A stretch of 64,000 nt of DNA. Origin: Phycomyces blakesleeanus NRRL 1555(-). Its lineage: Eukaryota; Mucoromycota; Mucoromycetes; Mucorales; Phycomycetaceae. The position numbers and the translations under genes are program-made. The stretch covers positions 943,408 through 1,007,407 of the forward strand of contig NW_017265136.1 in the NCBI RefSeq assembly GCF_001638985.1, in the 5' to 3' direction. Shown here in pieces: positions 10,003 through 21,168 of this stretch. How positions within the stretch are numbered: the stretch's first letter is position 1; each line of letters starts with the position of its first letter. The notes under the pieces were generated by a model. It made no database searches, was not told the origin of the DNA, and worked only from the letters and a program-made list of their open reading frames with translations.

Positions 10003-11186
10003 TTAGAGCCCGTCTCTAAGAGCCCACCGAGGAAAATTGGGGCTAATGTTATCCGGGACTGCTGAGTTGGACACACTAGTAGTGATCCTACGGATCCTTT
10101 GATTAGCACTTGACCCCATGGCCTGGACAGCATAAGTGTCAACAAGTGCAATGAAACGGTTGCACTGAAATACATTCGTTAATAATTCACTCAATATAAT
10201 AATACACCAATACAAACGTATTACTCCAAATTAATCTACCTCATCGCTTCTCCAGCCTGGTTGTACAATATGAATGACATGTTTTATGCCATCCTCGTCC
10301 ATTTCATCGGCAGACTCTCCATCTGACATTACTGCTTTTTGGAGAGTGTTGGCACAGTCTCTGAGCATTACAAGATCAATTGCCTCCTTATTGTCTTTGT
10401 AGGCCAGTACACGGCGACACTCATTCTAGTAATAAGTTTTGTTAATTTGTTATTTTTATTTTTAATTTTCAACTATAAACTATATATATTAGCATAATAC
10501 TCACATCATCTGCACGGGCTGCTCTTCGTGTAAGAGCGTTTGTTTCTGCTATCTCATCATCAGACATTCTCTCACGACGGGTTCTACTAGTGAAGTTGGT
10601 GTGCAACCTCTTTCGGAGGTCACTCCGTCTCATACTAGAGGAACCAAACCTGCGCTCAAGGTTAGAAAGAAGTCTCTCGGCTATCTCCCTGTTGGGAGAT
10701 TTGTTGAAAGCAACATTTGTATCCCATCTGGGCTTGAGGTTGTTGGCCAGGATATTTTCTGGCGTTCTCAAGCTAAGCTTGGGTTTCCACATAAGGTTGT
10801 GAATATGAGCCTGATAAATAAATCATGAGAAAATGAATTGATAAAATATTTTATAATATGTTACTCACATAAACTGCATTAGATTCTTCACGGGTAGGCT
10901 CATGGTTAGAGATGACAACAGGTGCAGCAACAGTGAGTTCGGCTCTCACAGGAGCAGCAAGGGGAGTTCTGGCCAAACTATCTATGGCACTGATGGTGTT
11001 GGTGCTGGTGGTGGCAAGAACGCCAATTCTGCCATTCATGTTGGTCAGAGTTTGCTCAACATTGCCGATCTGTCCTTTTACGGTAGACATATCAGCTCTC
11101 ACAGTAGAAAGTATTTCCATAAGCTGCTGATTGGTAATCTCAACAGGACGAAGGGCAATTGCGCATTCACGTCTTGTGTTAGTCAT
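10003..11186 (-). CDS. CACTA-encoded companion protein (gene 2, copy A), intact
   Basis: Four exons on the minus strand, all introns in phase 0: 11186-10869, 10810-10505, 10425-10240, 10164-10003, giving 323 aa. The first exon has heptad-like hydrophobic spacing (ILSTVRADMSTVKGQIGNVE), suggesting a coiled coil. The second carries a conserved domain from MWKPKL through RRSDLRKRLHTNFTSRTRR, rich in basic residues. The third is acidic and ends in PGWRSDE. The last ends in FPRWALRDGL. Exons 2, 3 and 4 are 306, 186 and 162 nt, the same lengths as in copy B. The gene converges on the transposase. I do not recognise the domain. By analogy with plant En/Spm, which makes a DNA-binding TnpA beside the transposase, a role in binding or dimerising element ends is possible, but this is inference. 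Confidence 0.8.
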
Positions 11187-11599
11187 TGTCTACAGAATAT
11201 AATAAAATGAAAGGTTATAATGATTAGTTTCAGATTATATTATTATTATTGCTGTCATTCTACAATTAAATTTATGTAAATTTAATTAAAAATAAATCGT
11301 ATCAAGTTTACATACTTGAATTGTTAGAACAAGTGTATTGATTTGGGAGTATAAGTGTAGTAAGTAGCAAGAGAGTAAGAGCAAGGGAAAGTGTATTATA
11401 TGAAAGGTATGATTATTATATATATTCAAAATATATTTGATATACGAATCTCTATTAATACTTCTTGTAATGACTGGGATGTAAATCGGTTTTCATATTG
11501 CTTTGGGACTTGATGAAATCATTTTAGTCTTTTGTTTTAAACACACTTTTTTCTTTTTTTTTTAAGATTTTTTTTTTTTACTTTTTTTATTCGTTTTTT

Positions 11600-12720
11600 G
11601 TTATTTCCCTCTTTTCTCTCTCTTTTCAATTCTTGTTATATTTGCAAATTTTTCTGGTAAGATTGTTTTTGGTTCAAAATACTTCTTTACAAAGAACAAA
11701 AGAATTAATTTTTTTGTCTGTCATAGGTATTCTATCTGTTTCTCTCTCTTCACTCTTTACACTCGCAAGGTTTTATGGTAAGGCACTTTCTTTGTTTTAA
11801 AAGAAATATATACTTCTTTATGTATAACTAAAAAATAACAATATATTTTAATGTCATAGAAACTCACTCTTTGTCTCATTCTGATGCGCCATCTTCACAA
11901 CAGTCATCCGGATTAGCCAGGGTTAGTAAATATACTTTATGCCATCATTCCATACAATCATTCTGACTTTTTTCTTTCTTTAATATAGGCCACATCGCCA
12001 AAAATACTCTCTACAATCAAACACGGATATTGACATGGTAATATTCTATTTTATTTTAATCTATTTCTTTTTAATATTTATCTAACTGAATATAATTTCT
12101 ATTATAGATGAACATCCCTCTTACGAACGTGCCATTCCTCAAGAACTTCCATCCCATGCTACCGTCATTGCCATGGTAAGCCTTTTATTTACTTCTATAA
12201 ATACAATAATATTATTTATACTGTATATTAATGTATATTCTCTACTAGAGACGATATTACCACTTTACAGATAATATCTTGGTCTGCAAAGAAATCCTTT
12301 GCCTTTGGTATGTAAATCAATTATTCTATCACGCAATTCACAAAAATTAATTCTTTCCTATCGTTTTATAGTCAAAGAAATCATAATCCCGTGCTTTACT
12401 GTAAATGTTTTATTTCTTTGTCCATTTGTACTGGGTACTTCCAATGTAAGTATTAATTAGTCCATAAAATTTGCAGTATAAAACACGCACGCACTCCCAT
12501 CACTAATGTTTTATCTATTCTCAAAGAGTACTGCTCTTACCCCTAAAAAAAGGTAACGAGCACCTCATTTTCTTCAGGTATTTGTTTTTTGTAGAAAATT
12601 TTTCATCCCAAATATAACAAGCTTGCCGAGCAAGAAGTAGCTGAGGATATAGAATAGCTTTATTAGATTTGAAACCTAGAAACATTCTATTCTTTCCAAT
12701 AAAAATAAAAGTGTAAACCA
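11600..12720 (+). CDS. Third CACTA transcription unit of micro-exons (gene 3, copy A)
   Basis: Seven candidate exons joined by GT-AG introns: one ending at 11656, then 11727-11777, 11860-11921, 11989-12037, 12108-12175, 12249-12307 and one from 12372. Exons of 62, 49, 68 and 58-59 nt recur in copy B, and the last two internal positions recur in copy D. A shared tail ending in a CTAGAAWCATTYTRTTYTTT phrase precedes a probable polyadenylation site near 12710. Codon-level similarity to B is visible (SSGLARATSPKI against PSGLVQTISPKI; DEHPSYERAI against DECSSAKHAI). Copy A has a TGA near the end of the 49-nt exon. No start codon is evident, so the unit could be partly non-coding. The product is unknown. 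Confidence 0.45.
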
Positions 12721-13197
12721 TTACCAACCTAACAAGAACGGGAAACCAAATAAATAAAGAACATATTACTGGTCCATAATTTTAAAGACGTGTTTTTATG
12801 CTGTTGATGATTGGAGGTTTTAAAGAACTGTCAGTATAGATGGTCAGTAAAGGTGGTCAGTAAAGGTGAGGTGTAGTACAGATAAACCATTGGAGCAATA
12901 TACATGATGTAATCCGTCTTTGACCTTTCCTGTTCTGTGTCAAGAATACCGAGATAAATCCGTAGTTTTAAATATTTTTATTTATTTATTAAGCATAACG
13001 AGTATATCAAAAGTGCTACCAAACCTTACTTGCGGAACCCCCCATCTACATATACTGTAGTGTTTGTAAGTCTCGCACATACAGTGCTAGATGACCTTAA
13101 AACCTAGTGGAAAAAAATATCAACTATGATATATCACGTTATTCCAGTACCGTTTGCCCATATATACACATCAGTATTTTTCTACTTTTTTCCAGTG
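12721..13197 (+). other. Right subterminal region of copy A
   Basis: About 480 bp between the gene 3 tail and the CCAGTG end. No gene seen. It contains a short direct repeat (GGTCAGTAAAGGTG at 12841-12867) and AT-rich sequence. Subterminal regions of CACTA elements usually carry transposase or TnpA binding repeats, but I could not define one shared with other copies. Confidence 0.4.
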
Positions 13198-14052
13198 AGG
13201 GGGACATATCATTGTCTGATTCGCCTTCAGACATGACTGACTTTTGGATCAGTCCAGAGCAGTTTCAACCCATCTTGAGATCAATGTCAGCCTTGTAAGC
13301 ATCATAAGCAAGGTGACGGCGAGTGTAGTTCTAAAGGGAAAAGACAATACAATTAATATTCTAATTGTTATTATTTAGCATAAATTGAAAATATAGTTTA
13401 CATCAGTTTCACGGCCAGATCTTCTTGAATTAGTATTCAAGGCTCGTTCTGTTTCCAGAAGTTCCCTTTGCTGGCAACGTCTACTACAGAAGTTTGTGTA
13501 TATACACTTACGAAGGTCGCATATCCTCATATCAGTGCCAGCAAACTTCTTTTCCAAGTAATATAAGAGTTGTTTGACTAACTCTCTATTTGAAGAGCGA
13601 TCAAAATGAACATCAACTGCCCACTTTGGTTTTATGGCGTTCGCTTGGATTTCTGCCTGGTCTCTTGATTTTAGCTTTGGGTTCCACATATAACCATGAA
13701 TGTATCCCTATCATATTTCAATTAGCAACAAGATTGGCAAGTGTTTTTTGTATCTTTATACTTACAAATACAGCATTAGTATCACCTGATTCAGTGGTGG
13801 GAAGGGCAGCAGAAGTGGATGCAACACTAGTGGGCACATGTGCAGGTGCTGGAAGGGCAGACAAGGCATCAATGTCATTGATGGCAGTTATGTTACCAGT
13901 GATGACTACATCAATTCTTGTACCCATCAGTGTGATCTTATCTTTTATGGCCTTCATCTCTTCTTTCATCGCATTCAAAGCTTGTAGCAACTGGACATCA
14001 GTACTATCAAGAGAAGGAGCAAGTCTGCGGTTGGAGGTAGGTATTATCTGTA
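13198..14052 (-). pseudogene. Gene 2 of CACTA copy D, truncated
   Basis: Minus-strand exons: from about 14052 to 13766, 13707-13402 (306 nt, the length found in copies A and B) and 13330 down to the break at 13198. The coiled-coil-like N-terminus (LQALNAMKEEMKAIKDKITL) and the MWNPKLKSRDQAEIQ domain are clear. The initiator appears to be ATA. The third exon has a TGA (MG*NCSGL) where copy B reads an arginine, and copy A's end replaces the WRSDE motif and the last exon. Confidence 0.8.
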
Positions 14053-14439
14053 ATACATCATAATATTTTCAATTGTTAATATTAGTTCTTTTTCTTTTTT
14101 ATTCTCTTTTATAAGAGACAATCTATTTATTTTGTTATGTAAATTACAGTAAGTTTGCAACGTAGATTTTTTGAGATGATATAACCAAGAGTGAGTGAAA
14201 TTGAATTGCAAGTAGAAATATTAAGTATTTATAGGCCGTAGTGATGCTTCAGGAACACTTCAAAGACAACTTCTTGAAACATTGAGATGCAAATCGGCCT
14301 TGATACATTTTTTGACCTCAATTAATCATCTTTTTTCAGTTTTTTTTGCTATTGTTTATTGGATAAGCTTTTTGGTATTTTGTTTCAAACGCGGAAAAAA
14401 AATTTATGTCTTTTTCTTTTTTCTTTTCTGCTCCTTTTC

Positions 14440-15180
14440 TCTTTTCCAACGTTTGTCATTATTATATTAGTGGCTTTTTTTTTTGGTAACATACTTCTTT
14501 ATTAAATACTTTTAAAATAACCAATAAAAATTAATACATTCTTTTATTATCATAATAAATACTCATTTGCTCTCATTTAAATACATTCATTTCACAATCG
14601 CTGTCCAGATTAACAAAGGTCAATATTATATTTTGCGAAATTGACATCTATAAAAATCCTTCTGACTTGTTTTTTTTTATTACAGACTTGATCATCAAGA
14701 ATAACTGCTATAAATGAATTTGGTTAAAAACATCAAGGTAGTGTATATATATATTATTTTGACATATATCTTATTAAAATGAAGTCTTATTATAGATGAA
14801 CACTGTTGATCCTGTCTTTGATTTCCCTTACATTATATAGCTGGAAATGACATTACATGGTAAGAATCACTACTTTATTTTATATTTTAGTTATATTAAG
14901 ATTATAATGTGTTAACATAAAATATTATTATTTTTCACTAGAGTTCTATCAAGTGTTTACAAAGACAATCTATCTCTGTTAATATATATTCTTGCTACTT
15001 GTATGTAAATTATTTATTGTTTTATTTAATTCACAAAAATTAATGTTTTTCGTTGTTTTTATAGTGAAAGATATCATAAGGAACGCCATGGATTATCAAT
15101 ATCAACATCTATTTTTTGCTCACTCTTTTCCAATATTTACAATAGAAGTATAAAAGTGTATACAAAATGTAAAAGCATAC
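14440..15180 (+). pseudogene. Gene 3 of CACTA copy D, degraded
   Basis: The exon spacing of gene 3 is preserved at 14796-14859, 14942-15000 (59 nt as in copy A) and from 15065, with GT and AG borders aligned to copies A and B. The earlier exons are eroded. The 14796 exon contains a TGA in the expected frame. The conserved tail phrase near 15400 marks the 3' end. Confidence 0.4.
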
Positions 15181-15878
15181 TACATTAAATGTAGTACCCA
15201 GCACACATAGCTAATAATTTGTCTATGCTTCTTAAAGACTGTTGTATTTCAACAAACAGTCTGCTTTCTTTTTATATTTTCAGATATTTCTTTTCTGTAG
15301 ATAATTATTCTATTCAAACAGTATCAAGCAGACCAGTAGAAGCAATAACTGACATCCAATAAATCAATACTATAAGATTGTTATAGTTCTAGAAACATTT
15401 TGTTCTTTCCAAATAAATACTATTATAAACTTTTACCAATAAAACAATTTCTGAAATTAAAATAAAAACGATTAAACTATACTATGGTTCAGAATCCAAA
15501 GAATTGCTCAAGTATTGAATTTAATTAGATATAAAAGATAACAAAGAGGTGTAATGTTGAACTATACTAATGTGTCAAGATCGAAAATTAATATATTATC
15601 CACCTTTAAAGCTCCATATAAAACATATAAAAATAAAACCTTGGTTTCAAAAAACTCTTTTCAATATCCCAGGTCAGATCAACACACTAAAAGTGCTAAG
15701 GAACTATATCCCTGTCATTTTTATTTGACCCCACACATGTGTATAGCTGGTCGTGGCACATGGTGCTAAGACGAACTTGTTACATGGTGATATATATCTG
15801 GACTCAATGTTAAACCCCGTCTTGACACCTGAGTAACTACGCCTTTACACATACGTATGTCAGATCATTTTTCCAGTG

Positions 15879-16228
15879 GATATAGCTGCTGATGTATACT
15901 TTTTCAAGAAATTGCTTTATCATTGTTGACTCAAATGCACCCTTCTGATCTGTCTCAAAGTTTTTAGCAAATTATTATAATGCTCAAAACGAAACAGCCA
16001 AAATGCATAAACAGTGCCAAAATCATTGATAAACTTACTAAAATGAAAATGCAAGTGCATGTTTGGAGTAATTGCTTGTTTTTTATAAAAAGTCTGACAT
16101 TTGGTACAAAATTCTTGAAGATACTTGTGAGCTTCTGCAGTTTCTTTAACAGTTATAGACGGCTTAGTTATCAAATGACATGCTCTTACAAAAAGCATCC
16201 AATTAGCAAGGTGAATGGCAGGAATTAC
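15879..16228 (-). pseudogene. C-terminal middle piece of the CACTA copy E transposase
   Basis: Minus-strand reading gives CVIPAIHLANWMLFVRAC, then NMHLHFHF, FINDFGTVYAFWLFRFEHYN (the third-acid region of gene 1) and, after a frameshift near 15950, a GAFESTMIKQFLEKVYI match to copy G. It stops at 15879 where copy D is inserted and at 16228 where the MULE is inserted. The upstream part of the same gene resumes at 29466, beyond the MULE. Confidence 0.8.
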
Positions 16229-18056
16229 GCATTGCCTTATTTTCTGCTGGTTCAAATTTGAAATTAACCTTTTGAGGCTTTTTTCTGTCAGAGGCTTTGT
16301 AAGTGGCTTTTTAAAAAAGTTAATTTTCTATTGCGAATTTTTTTATTCCTTCTCTTTTCCTTCTCTTCTCTTTCTCTTTATTTCGAATACAAATTAAACA
16401 CTAATCTCAACATGTCGAGCCCAATTATTTACAATATTTCAAATATTCAGAATGTATTAGTCAACATGTCTTTGAAGGGGATTAAGATACTTCTTTTTAA
16501 AGTAGTTGTAACTGTAAAATCTAGTAAATGGAGACATTATCTTGACAAAATCAATACTCTTTGTTCAACAAAACGAAATAAAAAAAGATGTTTTGATTCA
16601 AAAGATTATATTTTTGGAGAAACACATCAGTGTCATTGTACAGACATATATATATCAGAGCAAGATTCACGCCCTGCACAAAAATAATCAAAGATATGTG
16701 GATGTAATAGAGCTTTGAAAATAAATCAGTTCAAAAATCTCCTACTACTCTTACGTTCTATATAACAAGAGACCATAACAATCATGTTTCTGGAGACAGA
16801 TCAGAGATTAGAACTTTGTCCTTGCTTTTTGAAGCTATTAAATTGATTGGAGATCAACTGAGAAGTGGAAGCAGCTGTAGAAGCACAAGAATATCTGTTC
16901 TTTGACAGATTGACAGCTGGGATGTTGGTGTTAGAAAGTCAAATTATCAAGAGATATACAATAGAATGAAGAAGATATGTTAAAAAAAGATAAAAGAAAG
17001 TTTGTATTTAACAGTTTTGGTAAAATAAAATAAAATAAATAACAAATTTGTTGTATATGTTCAACTCTAATGAGAAGATATCTATTGCTATCTGAATGAA
17101 TGAGAAATTTTCAGAAAGAAATTATTGCATTTTTATTGGAGACTTTTATGTTAACAACATTGAAAGCAATCTTTTTGCCTTTGGCTTTCAATTGCCTGGC
17201 CAAGTAAGAGTTATGAGAATAGCTACATCATTCTGTTTTGACACTACTAATAACATATCAGTAAGAAGTGAAGAAGTCATGTACTTTTTAGGAACTCCAC
17301 ACAACGTAACTGGAAAAGGGTTTCCTGTTGCTTATATAATTACAAATGCCTAGACAGTAAGACTGATGAGTCAATGGCTTATGCATCTTTGTAAAAGAAG
17401 CTACTTCTATTCTTTGAATATCACTATTGTCTGTAGTATTCCCAAAGTTAATGCGATTACAACTGTATTTTCTTATGTTGCAATTCACTATTGTCAATTC
17501 CATATTTTTTGTGCTTGACAAACAAACCTCAACAACAAAGTAAGAATTGATGTGTCATTTACATCAGCTCAGCAGGCAGCATATAAGCAGGAGTTAAAGA
17601 ACAAGCTGAAGTATATCTTGATGAAGTCAAACAAATAAGTATTTTTGACAAGAATTCTTGACTTCAAACGCGATAGATCCAACCAGTTACACTTCTTGAG
17701 ATACTTCGAAACACAATGGACTGGAAGCAAAGTATTACTTAAAAGATGGAGGTGCCCTTATATTAATGACTCACATAGAAGATATTTGACAAATAACTAT
17801 ATCAAGTCATGACATAACCAGCTCAAGACTATCTACTTTGGTCATACTAGAATCAGAAGACTGGATTGCCTTGTGTTTCTCCTTACAAAAGATGTAAAGT
17901 ATTTCTACAAACAAGAAGTGGATTGTATTCATTTAAACAATAGAAAGATGGAGCCAGTAGAAAACAAACTTGCAAAAAATCAATTTGCTGCGTCTAAGAT
18001 AGAAGATGACATACTTCTTTCTGTAATGATCAGCTCATTAAATGTAATTAATACTA

Positions 18057-19402
18057 CAGTCTGAGAAAGAAATGTTTTGCACCCTGGTACCCTATTTGCA
18101 CCTTTGCTTTATAATCTATATTTTATATTTTTCAACGTCTTAAAAAACTAATTAACAAATCTACCATAATGTCAAACACACAAAAGAATAACTCTTGTAG
18201 GCCCTATAATGTGCTTTCAGATTTGACAAAAGGAAAGATCCTTGGTCTTCAACTTGATGGAAATAATGTTGTCAGCATTTCAGCCAAGCTGAATGTACCC
18301 AAATTAACAGTTCCATATTTTTTAAAGAGATATAAAGAAAGAGGAACTGCCAATAACAGAAAGTCTTCTGGAAGACCACAGATCCTCACACCTAGAGACA
18401 AAAGACATATTGTCTCGAATCTCAAAAAAGACAGGTAGTCAACGTTGGATGATCTTGCTGATGATGCTAGTGCTGATACGGGAAAGAATGTCAGCAAGGT
18501 TACCATGTGTAAAGCTTTGCACAGCATGAACTATTTTTGCTGTAAAACTTGTGTCAAAGCCTTTTCTTACCAAAGCACACATTGCCAAATGCCGAGCTTG
18601 GTACAAAACCATGAAAGACTGGAATAAACAGTGGGAAACAGCTATCTGGAGTGACGAGTCGTCATTTGTGCTGTATAAGAACAATTCAAGCAGAAAACTC
18701 TGGCACAAAACTGGTGAGAGGTTTGATATGGATCACTTTGTCCCTAATGTGCAAGGAAATAGTGGATCTGTTATGATCTGGGGGTGTATCTGGTCAGGAG
18801 GACTTTGTCCACTTGTTTTTTTAGATGAAAACATGGATGGTCCAAGATATATAGAAGTTCTTTGAGATCATTTTCTTCCATTCTTGCATGCTCTTCCTGT
18901 ACCTAGCAGCAGTAGCTACAAGTCCTAGGAAGATAATGCCAAGGCGCATAAATCAAAAGTTGCAGGAAAGTTTAAGAAAGAACATGGTATTGATGTTTTG
19001 CAATGGCCACCCAACAGCCCTGACCTTAGCCCCATTGAGAATATATGGGAAATCATTGATCACCAAATCAGAGCAAGACGCCCCAGACCAAATTCTCCGA
19101 ATGAGCTGAAGGCTGCTTTGTTGGAAGAGTGAAACAAAATATGAGCAAAAACTTGTAGAAGATGCTGCTTGAATATACCAAATCGATTGGCCTTACTTAA
19201 GAAAAAGAAATTTAAGCAAATCTCCTATTAAAACTGTATCTTTTTTTTACATTATTAATATATATGTCTTTCACTTTTATTGTTCCAAGTATTATATTTC
19301 AATACGTATTGTATATCTTTAGAAAGGGATTTGAAGTTGTGATATCTTCTTTACCATTCATGGTGGATGTTAAAATTGGCGAAACATTTCTTTTTGGTAC
19401 TG
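18057..19402 (+). mobile_element. Tc1-type element Tc1-b, complete ends (1346 bp)
   Basis: The left end CAGTCTGAGAAAGAAATG at 18057 follows TA (18055-18056). The right end is the complement of CAGTACCAAAAAGAAATG, ends at 19402 and is followed by TA. Removing the element and one TA restores the MULE reading NVINTSMDGSDSK, which aligns with NEIGNSMEDSNGK in MULE H. The ends, TA duplication and size are canonical for Tc1. Confidence 0.92.
18169..19200 (+). pseudogene. Tc1 transposase of Tc1-b, degraded
   Basis: The N-terminus MSNTQKNNSCRPYNVLSDLT leads into a helix-turn-helix (NVVSISAKLNVPKLTVPYFL) and SGRPQILTPRD. A stop at 18436 and a frame change follow. The catalytic part has WSDESSFVLY (first D), GSVMIWGC, a second-acid region at about 18920 read as EDNAKAHKSK, and PDLSPIENIWE (third acid) near 19020-19050. 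The order and spacing are typical of a Tc1 enzyme of about 340 aa. At least two stops and two frameshifts make it inactive. Confidence 0.88.
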
Positions 19403-20585
19403 TAGTATGGATGGCTCTGATAGCAAGTAGCAAATCATGTCTTTACAAATGATACAATATGGTATTCTATCACTGCTGTAAATGATTTAATCAAATGCTG
19501 TGTGTGCCCCAGATACATCTCTTGACAAGTACTTTGCAAGCATGTATTTTTTCTCAAAAGATATCATATGATTAACATCTTATATATAATTCAAAGAGAT
19601 GACAATCACTTGGTAATGTATAGACCAGCAGTGTTAGTCAAAGAAGAAGAATAAGTTGTGATTTTTGACAAAGAGGACAGTAGAGAAGATTTTATAAGTA
19701 CTCAAAATGATGTTGATAAGTCTATTATAGATCTTATCATCTACACCACTTTATTTCATTATCAAAGACTCGATCTTGAACACATGCAAATGATTTCTGA
19801 CTGTGATATGTTTGAGATAAATGATATGACTTGTTTTTTAAAGAGTTGTTAGATAGAATGGATAATATTAGAAATATGAATACTCAACGTCAATAAAAAA
19901 AAATTACATATACTGCAAAAACCATTGGGAATTATTATAATAATAGGTTTTGATTATCAGAATATTTTGTCATATAAAAATGAATTACTCATAAATATTA
20001 AGGAAATCATAGTTGACAAGTTATTGAATAAAGTGTCAAAAATAATTGAATATTATCTTATTCCAAAAATAAAAACCGGGAGTTTAAGTATAATGTCTGT
20101 GTATCAACTGTTCTTGGGATCGATTATATAGACTATTCGAAATGCAGAACAATGTATTATCTACTACTGATTACACCTGTAATTTGATGTAGACCTAGTT
20201 TTTGTAATAACAGGCGTAATAACAGGGCACTTCTTTAATGTTTATTGGCTAAATGAATCGAAGAAAAAATTCTCATAGGTGCAAATACTAAGCACGAGTC
20301 TCTCAATTGGATATTGTTTTGTTTTGAAAAATGGTTTTTTATTTGTTTTTATTTTGGATAAAAAAAATCTTTTTTGGCAATAATAAGGATTCTATATAGT
20401 ATTACTATTAAATACACTAATCTGTTATATTATACTTCTTATAAATTTTGTTTCCGAATTTTTTGAATTAATAAACTTGGATAGTGAGTATATATGCTTA
20501 CTGAAGCTATTTGATTAAAGGGAGTAGAAAGATACTTACATACTGTTAGGGTGCACCTTTTTTATAATCAACAATTTTTATATGT

Positions 20586-21080
20586 AAAATTAGAAAACCA
20601 TAAGGCTTTATGGAATCTTAATTTTTTTGAATTTTGTTACCGCTGAGTCGTTTGCTTTACTATTTACAAGATCTCTGCGGTGAGACTTCTTTTACTTCTC
20701 TGCAAAAAAAAACTTTAAGCAAGATGAAGTTTCGATATTTAAGCAGGGAGGCTCAAAAAATGTTCTTATTTTCTGACTAATAATAATGCTCCCTGGGTTT
20801 TAATTTGATATTTGTGTAACGTATAGTGTATCTTTTTATAGTGTGTATTTTTTATTAATAAAACTAGAAAGCCAAAAGGCTTTCTGAGATCTTAATATTT
20901 TTGATTTCTGTTTGCTTTAATATGCTTTTAATGCTATTTAAAAACTCTCTGCAGTGAGACATCTACTACTTTTCTACAAAAATGTTTTTTTAAACAAGAT
21001 AACATCTCAGTGTTTAAGCAGTGCGACCAAAATGATGGCTTCATTTTTCAACCAATAATATAACCAACTGAGTTCTTTAT
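20586..21080. repeat. Diverged direct duplication in the left arm of element K
   Basis: Two copies of about 215 bp, 20586-20800 and 20860-21080. Both run AAARTAGAAARCCA, AAGGCTTT, TCTCTGCRGTGAGACWTCT, CAAGATRAMRT and TTTAAGCAG in the same order. The arrangement may represent subterminal binding-site arrays. Confidence 0.75.
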
Positions 21081-21168
21081 CAACTTACATAATGTAAAAC
21101 GTTACTAAATAAGACAATCTATTTTAAAAAAAAACAATTTGTTCCTGATAAAAACACAATCGACAATG

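Larger units (their letters stand above)
6503..13197 (+). mobile_element. CACTA-type element, copy A (6.7 kb)
   Basis: The ends are CACTGGAAAAATA at 6503 and the complement of CACTGGAAAAAA at 13197. The interior holds the transposase (gene 1, plus), gene 2 (minus, convergent) and gene 3 (plus). The layout and distances match copy B: the left end lies 256 bp upstream of the start codon, and the right end about 480 bp after the gene 3 polyadenylation region. The flanking triplets differ (TAT on the left, AGG on the right), and the flanks belong to two unrelated elements. This looks like a recombinant of two insertions rather than one clean insertion. Confidence 0.85.
13198..15878 (+). mobile_element. 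CACTA-type element, copy D, right part only
   Basis: It starts abruptly inside gene 2 exon 3, at the right end of copy A, and ends with CCAGTG at 15878 (the complement of CACTGGAAAAATG). It retains most of gene 2 and gene 3. The transposase half is missing. To the right it is inserted in the transposase gene of copy E; the triplet after its end is GAT. Confidence 0.75.
16411..19896 (+). pseudogene. MULE transposase (element M), split by Tc1-b
   Basis: Starts MSSPIIYNISN, colinear with MULE H. It continues with LDKINTLCSTKR, GDFYVNNIESNLFAFGFQ, then FCFDTTNNIS (first acid of the MULE domain), FLGTPHNVTGKGFPVAYIIT, MSQWLMHLCK, a poor copy of the second-acid region near 17425, and HYCQFHIF (zinc-like His/Cys). 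The C-terminal part is interrupted at 18055 by Tc1-b and resumes at 19403. It ends near 19896 with RNMNTQRQ, matching the end of the H copy. Several stops make it inactive. MULE transposases act on long inverted repeats and give 8-11 bp duplications. Confidence 0.8.
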
